From Oscillospiraceae bacterium (lineage in GTDB: Bacteria > Bacillota > Clostridia > Oscillospirales > Acutalibacteraceae): a stretch of DNA of 64,000 bases. The translations under genes were made by a program, and so were the position numbers. Shown in pieces: positions 33,235 through 41,600 of the stretch. Numbering within the stretch: the stretch's first letter is position 1; each line of letters starts with the position of its first letter. The notes beneath the pieces were generated by a model. The model saw only the letters and a list, made by a program, of their open reading frames with translations. It did no database searches and had not been told where the DNA came from. The DNA lies in contig JAISJQ010000055.1 of NCBI GenBank assembly GCA_031261445.1, positions 45,864 through 109,863 on the forward strand, written 5' to 3'.

Positions 33235-34583
33235 GCTTTTGTCGCCTCCTTTTGGATGTGCTCTTTGGCCAGACGCATGTGCTGCACCAGCGGCTTGCCC
33301 GCCGGGCAGGTGTAGGCGCAACAGCCGCATTCCATGCAGGTCTCTGTGCCGATGCGCCGCAGGGTGTCTATGTCGCCCAACTGTAGCGCACCCTCCGCTT
33401 TGGCGGGCATCAGGCTCAGGGGACAGGCGCGGTTGCAGCGACCGCAATGCAGACAGTTTCGCTCAGGCTTGACGAACTTTTCGCCCTGCGCAAACGCCAG
33501 AATGGCGTTGTTCTGCTTGAGCGTGGGGAAGTCCGCGTGCGGGAGCGCAAAGCCCATCATGGGGCCGCCCGCGATGATTTTGTACGGCTCTTCGGTCGTC
33601 AGACCGCCGCAGAAGTCGAGGATATCCCGCACGCTCGTCCCGATGGGGGCGCGCACGTTTTTGGGCTCTGCCACCGCCGAACCGTCCACCGTCAGCGAGC
33701 GGGACACCAACGGCTTGCCCGTTTTGAAGTATCTATATAAAGTAGAGACCGTGGTGACGTTGAGCACCATGCAACCCGTATCCGCCGGGAGCGCACCCAC
33801 GGGCACTTTGCGCCCCAACGCCGCCCAGATCATCAGCTTTTCCGCGCCTTGGGGGTAGCGGCTCTTGAGGGTCATGAGCTGCACAGCGTGGGTGCGGTCG
33901 CGCACGTCTTGGGCGATTTTTTGCAGGTGATAGAACACGTCGGTCTTGTTGTCCTCCACCGCGATGATGATGCGCTTGAAGTTGAACTGCTCCAGCAGCA
34001 GATACACGCCCCGCAGCAGGTCGCGGGACTGATCCAAACACTCGCGGTAGTCCACCGTGATGTAGGGCTCGCACTCCGCCGCGTTGATGATGAGCGTATC
34101 CACGTGCTTTTCCGGCGGTACAGTGAGCTTCACGTGCGTCGGGAAGCCCGCGCCGCCCAGCCCCACTAGGCCGCTCTCGCGCACGGCCTTGAGGAAGTCC
34201 GCCGTGTTTTGGACAATAGGCGGCGCAATCTCTGGGCAGAGCGTCATCAGGCCGTCACTCTCAATGGTGATGACCCCCGCGCGGATGGAGTTGGGCAGCA
34301 GGTGCTCGCCGATGGCCGTCACCGTGCCCGAAACGCTCGCGTGAATGGGCGCGGAGACAAACGCGTCCGTGTCCGCAATCTTCTGTCCCACGGTCACGCG
34401 CTCGCCTACCTTAACAATGGGGGCGCAGGGTGCACCGATGTGCTGGCGCATACTGAGCATCACCTGCGTGGGCGTGGGGATGCGCGTGATTTCGCAACCC
34501 GCCGTGTTTTTTTGGTGCGGCACGGGCACGCCGCCATGGATGCGGCGCACAGCGCGGAAAACGTCATGCGGGATTTGTTTCAT
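33231..34583 (-). CDS. rnfC: Rnf complex NADH-side subunit RnfC
   Basis: 450 residues from ATG 34583 (GGGAG upstream; the codon before it is TTG). Peripheral subunit where NAD+ is reduced. N-terminal biotinyl-lipoyl-like part, Rossmann-like NADH/FMN domain (GLVGLGGAGFPTHVKL), SLBB-like domain, and two [4Fe-4S] sets CLHCGRCNRACP and CMECGCCAYTCP at the C-terminus. First gene of rnfCDGEAB. Upstream lie 185 bases of repeats and then the Gx transporter gene on the same strand. Confidence 0.94.
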   Translation of the reverse strand: MKQIPHDVFRAVRRIHGGVPVPHQKNTAGCEITRIPTPTQVMLSMRQHIGAPCAPIVKVGERVTVGQKIADTDAFVSAPIHASVSGTVTAIGEHLLPNSIRAGVITIESDGLMTLCPEIAPPIVQNTADFLKAVRESGLVGLGGAGFPTHVKLTVPPEKHVDTLIINAAECEPYITVDYRECLDQSRDLLRGVYLLLEQFNFKRIIIAVEDNKTDVFYHLQKIAQDVRDRTHAVQLMTLKSRYPQGAEKLMIWAALGRKVPVGALPADTGCMVLNVTTVSTLYRYFKTGKPLVSRSLTVDGSAVAEPKNVRAPIGTSVRDILDFCGGLTTEEPYKIIAGGPMMGFALPHADFPTLKQNNAILAFAQGEKFVKPERNCLHCGRCNRACPLSLMPAKAEGALQLGDIDTLRRIGTETCMECGCCAYTCPAGKPLVQHMRLAKEHIQKEATKA

Positions 34584-34596
34584 CAAATTCTCCCAG

Positions 34597-34782
34597 TCTA
34601 GATGCTAGATATTAGATGTTAGATGCTAGAGGTTAGATTCTTGGTCGCCGAATTTGTAGGGGCACACGCCTCGTGCGCCCGCTGGGAATGCAGTGTTGGC
34701 ATGGGTCAGCGGGCGGCAGATTGCCGCCCCTACGGGTGGATGGCGATTGGATCAGTGCGCCTCTGTATCCTCATTCCTCACG
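34597..34782. repeat. Composite repeat: families A, E, E and D
   Basis: TAGATGC-TAGATAT-TAGATGT-TAGATGC-TAGAGGT heptads (34597-34640); GTAGGGGC elements 34656-34733; reverse TGAGGAA-TGAGGAT words 34768-34781, which supply the Gx-transporter stop. Confidence 0.85.
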
Positions 34783-35286
34783 GCTTAATACAGGCAGTAG
34801 GATTTTCGATACTGTGCCTGTCAGTGCGCCAGCTAGGAGCGAGAAGACCAGCAGCACGGGCGCGGCGACGGCGAGCTTGCTCGTCCCCATGAGGACGCAC
34901 GCGGCGAGCAGTTGCCCGGCGTTGTGCGCCACGGCGCTCAGGATGCTCACGCCCAGCAGCCCCAATTTGGGCACGCGCAGCAGCAGGAGCATCACGCCTG
35001 TGCTCAGCAGGCCGCCCGCTAGGCTCAGCAAGGCCGCGGTCGTGCCGCGCGTGACGAGGGCAAACATGGCCTTTAATAAGGTAAGCGCCAACGCGGCCGA
35101 CCAATCCAGAGAAAGCGCGGTGAAGAGCACCGCGATGTTCGCCAGCCCCGGCTTTGCGCCCGGCGGCAAATAGGGCAGGGGCGGCAGCAGACTCTCTAGG
35201 AAAGAGAGCGTCAGCGTCAGCGCGGCCAGAATGCCCAAAAGTGCCACGCGCCGCGTGCGGATTTGTTCCTTGCGCACATCACGCAC
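34771..35286 (-). CDS. Gx transporter family membrane protein (HepI-like)
   Basis: 171 residues, five to six membrane helices. The block LSFLESLLPPLPYLPPGAKPG is typical of the 'Gx transporter'/heptaprenyl diphosphate synthase component I family, an ECF-S-like fold with unknown substrate. In clostridia such genes commonly sit next to rnf or apbE-type genes, which fits here. Start GTG 35286 is very close to the predicted transcription start; C-terminal REE-stop comes from a TGAGGNN repeat. Confidence 0.75.
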   Translation of the reverse strand: MRDVRKEQIRTRRVALLGILAALTLTLSFLESLLPPLPYLPPGAKPGLANIAVLFTALSLDWSAALALTLLKAMFALVTRGTTAALLSLAGGLLSTGVMLLLLRVPKLGLLGVSILSAVAHNAGQLLAACVLMGTSKLAVAAPVLLVFSLLAGALTGTVSKILLPVLSREE

Positions 35287-35298
35287 CCCCGATGACGT

Positions 35299-35327
35299 AT
35301 TATAGCAGATTCGCGCACAAAATGAAA
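35299..35327 (-). promoter_or_regulatory. Candidate promoter of Gx transporter/rnf operon
   Basis: Minus strand TATAAT (35299-35304) with a weak TTTCAT -35 (35322-35327) at 17 bases. Confidence 0.45.
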
Positions 35328-35329
35328 GA

Positions 35330-35616
35330 CCCTTTGTGAAGTTTGCGGAAGTTTGCGACGGAATAAAATTCCAATCACCCCCATAAAAATGCGTTATGCG
35401 TGGCAGAAAGCGAGGAAGTGGGCAAAATGTGAAAAAAAAATGAAAAAAACTTCTCTTTTTTCCAAAATAGCAACAACTTAGGTATCGAAATGGTGTATAA
35501 TGCTCATTGAAGAGTTATCACTCGTGGCAACTTTGGATAAAACGCGCGAAAAGGTTTCAAAATTGTTGCAAGTGTAATCCGAACAACACGCACATAAAAC
35601 AAGGAGGTCCTAAGAA
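35330..35616 (+). promoter_or_regulatory. A/T-rich leader of the giant-protein gene
   Basis: No gene. TATAAT at 35496-35501 is the best -10, without a good -35; it would give a leader of about 110 bases. A perfect AAGGAGGT (35601-35608) precedes ATG 35617. No riboswitch recognised. Confidence 0.4.
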
Positions 35617-38600
35617 ATGAAGAAATTCTTACGCAAGCTCCCGCGGCGAACATTGAGCATCGTGCTCAGTGTGCTGATGGTGCTCTCTGCGGTGGCCGTT
35701 GTGGTCCCGCTGATGGCCTTGTCGGTCGTTGCGGCCGTCGCCGACGGCGACACGAACTCCAACGCCTGGGCAACAGCTGCAGACGATGTGGAAAAGATCG
35801 TCTGGCTACACGAAACCCTGCCTGGTGCTGCGGCCAACCAGTACGCAAACAACTGGTTCCAAGCTGCGGGTACCTATGCGGCGGCGCAGTACTTTAACTA
35901 CAATCCAAGCAAGAACGTCTATGACACGACAGTTTTTAACGGCGGCGCCCATGGTTCTCCGAACGATAACGCCACCTCTATGGCGAAATCTGAGGACGGA
36001 CTTGAGGCGAACGAAACGGCGCTGATGAACACTGCTAAGAGCAGATTGACCGGCGACAGAGGCGTGCTGACCTTTTCCAAAAGTGTGGCTGAGCAAACGC
36101 GCCTGAAGAACTATCGCCCGCAAATCACCAACATGGGCAACTTGAAGGATGAAGTTGTTGTTTCGGCTAGCTTCACGGTCACGGGTGCTGAAGGTGCTTG
36201 GACCGAACGCTGGGATTCTACCAGCGGCAACGACACTGTAAAGAACGCCCAAGGCTATGCGTGGGTGTATATGTCCGCCAAGTCTGCTCTTACCCAAACC
36301 AAAACGGGCGTTATCCCCAAGGCCATGCACGTGTATGACGACTACTTTGTGCCTGCCATCTTGGATCGTAGCCCCGTTGGGGAAACGCTTGAAACCATTC
36401 AGGGGTGGCTTGACGAGGCACGGGCGGTCATCAACACCTTTGAAGCCACTTCTGGCATAGACCTAGATTGGGCCTACGGCATCATCGGCGAGAAAAAGGG
36501 CAAAGTTGATGCCTACATCGACCTACTTGAGTTCACTCTGACGCTCCCGCAGTATGTGGAGATGGCCGAGTGGTTCCAAGGTCCTGCGGTTGGTCAAACC
36601 GTTGTTATCAACGAGAATCTCAACCAAACAAACTATAACCGCCCGGCCGGCTACGAACCGCGCACCTTCGAGAACGACGTTGCTTACTACTATGGCGACG
36701 ATGCGAGCGCGAAGTACACGCTGGCGGAGCTGGAGGCTCTGCACCTGTTGGCCGTGAGCAAGCTTGCCCAACTGCGTGCCATTGAGAGCAAACTCACGCA
36801 GTGGTCTGTGCTGGTTGCTACAGCAGCTTTGGGCGGCGTGAACATTGATCTGGACTGGGATCAGGTCTGGATTGACAACCTTTACAAAACCGTTGTGCAG
36901 TTCAAACTACACAATATGCTGGACGAAGCGAAGCTCTTGATTGCTGAATCCGATAATCCCCACGAGGGCGTGGCGGACAACTTGAATCCAGACGATCCCG
37001 CAGAGCCTTTTGTGGATTCCGACTATCGCCTGTCGACACAGCGCGTTGTGACCATCAAAGAGATTTTGTCTGGTGACATTGATGCACTCAATGCGTACCG
37101 CGCACAAAGCTTGGACGCGATTGTGGATGCCATCTTTGCGGGTGACTATACGCAAACCAAACTCACCGAGCGCAGAGACTTGCTCAACCATGAGTACGGT
37201 TACCGCGTGGAACTGGGCTTCAGTGAAGAAGTTTGGTACAGCTACCGCGACTTCTTTACCCCGATGTCCGCCAGAAATTGGGCGACCACCAAGCCCGCCG
37301 ATGCCATCGCGCTCTACCTGAGCGAGGAAGAGCACGGCAACGCACCGAAACCCGCCTATAAGGGTTACCAAAAGAACGTCATCGCCTATAACGCGCTGAA
37401 GGCACAGGCACAAGCCGCCCTGAGTGCGCAAGAATTCGGTGAGATCTACGGCGCGTATTCCGAAGACGTGATTATCCCCACGGAAAACATCATCCTCAAT
37501 GGTATTGCGCTGAGCCTGACGAGCTATGTCTACACAGGTATGCAGATCATTGCCAACCTTGAGGAAGCAAACAAAATCCACATTGCCGGCGACACCATTG
37601 ATGTCATCTCTTGGGCGACATTTGCCCAACTGGAAGAAGTCATCAAAACCATTGATGTGGGCGTCTATGAGTTCCTGAAAGACACAAGCAACCTGTGGCG
37701 CTTGGGCACAGCCGACCCGGCCTATACCGCGACAGAAACCGAAACCGATTATCTGTGGCTCATCAACGTTGTGCTCAAGAAGATCAACGACTTTAAAGAT
37801 CATCCTGAGAACTACTATGTATCGACCGATCTGGAAGCCCCCGAGCGTCCCGCCACAGCAAATGACTTTGCGCCCGGGCACAACTACACCGCCACGGACG
37901 ACAAGATGCTCACCGTGCTCAACAAGCTCGACACCTTCCTGTCCACCGGCGACCTGAACAGCCTGCCGCTCGATGCGCTGGGTCTGGATCTCAATTCCAT
38001 TCTCGGCGGTTTAGGCGCAGCTCCCAGTGGCGCACTCAACGTGCCCTCTATCCTCCAAGCCGTTCTGGAAGGCATGCTCCTGAACAACGACACCATCAAC
38101 ATGATCGTTGGCATGGTCTATCCCATGGTTTTGCCGCAATTTGAAAAAGAGTTTAAAAATATTGCGCAACCGAGCATGTTGGACGGCATGGGTGATGGTC
38201 AGATTGTGGAAATCACCCTGCGTCCGTTGCATGACCTGTTTGGCAACAGTGCCTTGAAGGGTCTTCGTTGGACGCAAAACAACGGTCAACTGAACGGCGC
38301 ACCGCCGGCCGACTTCACACTCCCCAACAACACCTTGTCAGATCTGCGTCTGTATCCTGACCTCATGGCCGACGCGCTCGATCCCGTGAAGTTTGCATCC
38401 GCCTACAACGCATTGAAGAAGACGTATAGTGATCACCCAGAACTGAGCACGCCGATCACCATAATGAATAGCAATCCACCCATTTACAACGGCTATTTCT
38501 ATGATCTAGATGTCTGGCACGATGCCAACATCTTTGATTCCAAACTCGGTCGCGATGCGCGAGGCAACCCCATTTTGAATGCGGACGGCGTTGCGGAAGG

Positions 38601-41600
38601 CACCTACACCATTGACTGGGGTCTAGACGGTCTGACCGGCACGGAGTTGCGCACAAGATTTGTGGACGCACTGGGCGCGGCACTCGGCGGTTTGCTCCCG
38701 CTCCTGCGCACCATCTTCGCTGGCGTTTCTTATCAAGGTTTCCACGACAACATTGGTGAAGCGCACGGCTACGCATCCGATAGCCAAGCATCCAACCCCA
38801 TCCCCCTCAACTTGGGACCCTCACGCGGCGGCAACAGCGGCAACTTGGCGCAAGAAGGATTCGATGGGCAAGCAGGAAACATCACCATGTCCGGCATCTA
38901 TCTGAACCTAACCATTCCGCCCATCAAGGGTTACCAAACCCTGCTTACCCCCATCTTCGAGACACTGGCGGGCACGGATTCCGCAATCCTCGACAAGATT
39001 CCAGCCATCACAACGCTGGCCACCAATACGGACTATGGTAAGCCGACCACTGCCCCCGTGCTCAATCGGCGTATTGGTGCAAACGGTGCCAGCGGTAGCA
39101 CGGGACAAAATGAAAGTTCAAGTGGCAACGAAACGCGTAAAGCAGTAGTTTCAGTTGCTATCATCGGTGAGGTGGCATCGGCCACATCTCACCAAGGCAT
39201 TGCAAGTTACTATCGCTATGCCACCAATCCCAACTACACCTATCCAAAGACATCGCTTGCAGTAGGCGCAACGCCGCTGGTCACAGAAACTGCAGTCACC
39301 AAGGCATCGAGAAACTTGGTGGCGGCCATCTTCGACCCAATCTTTGCCTATGTGGATAAACTAGGCGCAGCACCGCTCTCCGTCATTGAAGAGCTCCTCC
39401 CCAACTTGTTCTATGCGCTCAGCTTCAACAAGATTGCTGGCGCACTGGAAGGCTTGGATCTGTCCATCAACATTGACGCCGATGGCTGGTTGCGTTTGGG
39501 CTACCTCCACGCGAACGCCCACAATCAAGTCGTCTTGAACTTGCCCGATGGCACGCTTAAAGAAGGCATTAAGCTATACATTGATGGCACAGGGTGTGCA
39601 AAAGATACAACAGCCAATATCGCTGTTGAAGCCTTGGTCAAGGAAATCAAACCAGTGGAAATGCCCCTGAGCGGCATCATTGCCGATGCCCTCCCCGGCG
39701 GCATTCCCTCCTCTGTGGCTGACCTCATGGCACTGCTCCCGTTGGGTGACATCGGCGACGTTCTGCCGCCCTTCAACCCTGGCCGCATCATGACCTACGG
39801 CGGCGCACAGCCCGGCCCTGGCGGACTGAAGTCTCTCGCCAGTAAGGATCTCGACGGCACGCGTCACTACATCGTGGCCGACAAGCCCGACGTGACCCAC
39901 GCCATGCTCGGCTCTATCCTGAGCAAATTTGCCCCGGCCATGAACACCCCCGAAGGTCTCGCGGCCATCGTGGAACTCATTGTCCCGCAGGCATACGCCA
40001 ACATCCCCGTCAATTTCACCGACCCAACGTTCAACACTGTCTCTTATCCCGATTGGTGGGCAGGTGCTGACACAGCGCAAGATCCCGAAAAAGAAGCTGG
40101 CGCAATCGCCGACGGACAGTATATCCTCGACAACGCCAACGGTATCCTTGATTTGGCGTGGCAGATCTTCTTCCAGAAGAGCGGCACGTTCGGCGATGGA
40201 CTGAAGGCAATCATCAACGATCTTGCTCTGGGCACAATTTCCTTCTCGGAACTCGTGGATCAGATCCAAGGCTTCCTGACGGAAGGCGAACTGGCCGCAA
40301 CGCTCGATAGCTTCTCCAGCCTGCTCTCCTCCGCAATTGTCATCGGCGGTCAAACCGTTGACGTGGCGGCGATCATTGATGGCCTGAAGAACTACGACGC
40401 ATCTGCAGTCACCGTGACCAACCTCGAAGAGCTCGTGGATGCCCTGATCGACCTCCTCGCGCCCCTCGGTCCTGTGTTCGACTTCATCTTCTCTGGCAAA
40501 GATCTCGAGATTTTGGACATCGACGCTGGCAATGGCAGCGAAACCTTGGTCAAAGCGCTAGGCTACAACGGCTATGCTGACGGTCTGTTCTACATTCTGG
40601 AAGCATTGGCGAAACCCCTCGGCGTTGCTGTGACCGCCCCGGCGGCCTATGCGGCACTGGGCACAAATTACGCAGGCAAACTGCACGCCATCCTCGATCC
40701 GATCCTCGGCGTGCTCCAACAAGTGGAGACCGACCCGGTTGGTAGTGTTCTGGATCTCGTCCCGAACCTGCTCTACTTCATCTCTAAACCTGCCAACGAA
40801 GCCGATGGCACGTCTAGCCCGCTGGAATTGGCACTCAACGGTGCGTTCCACTCCATCTTCGTGCTCCTCGACACACTCGCCCCGCTGTTCAACGTCTCTG
40901 ACCTCCTCGCCGACATCAGTCTACCAGAAGGCATCAGCCTCATTGGCGGCGTGAAACTCGACGTGCAAGCGTTGATTGGCGAGCTGCCGTTTGAACTGAG
41001 CAAACTGCTCGTTGGTGTCCTCGACACGAACGACCGCACAGTCATCACCGACCGCGTTGGATTGCTCTTCGCCATCCTTAAAGAAGTGGGTGCGCTGGCC
41101 TTCGTCACCGACAACGGCTACGAAGCCCTCACCTACCTCATCCAATACGAGAAGTTCCCGAACCCCGAATTGGTGGATTACGCAGTAGCCGCGGCGGCTG
41201 TCAATGTCAATCGTGCGGATCACGCATGGCTGACGGATACAGAGCTCAACTACATCCGCGCGAATGCGGACGGCGTCATCAACTGGGCATGGGATTACCT
41301 GCTCTACTCCAACCCGGCTGGCAAACCTTGGCTCGAAGACATCGTCAATGGTGCTATCGGCGGCGGGTTTGAGCTCAAAGCCACACTGTCCGAAACCGTT
41401 CAGGCACTCTTCGGCAACGACTTCCTCGTGAAGGATAACCTCGACCTGATCGTCGACATCGTCAAGGGCCTGAAGGCCACACTCGATGGCATCGAGATCC
41501 CGGCCATTAAGGTTGAAGCGTTGGGTCTGGAAAGCGACAGCTCGCTGACACTCACCTCGCTGATTAAGAAGTTGCTGACCGTCGGCGGCGAAGGCGTTGA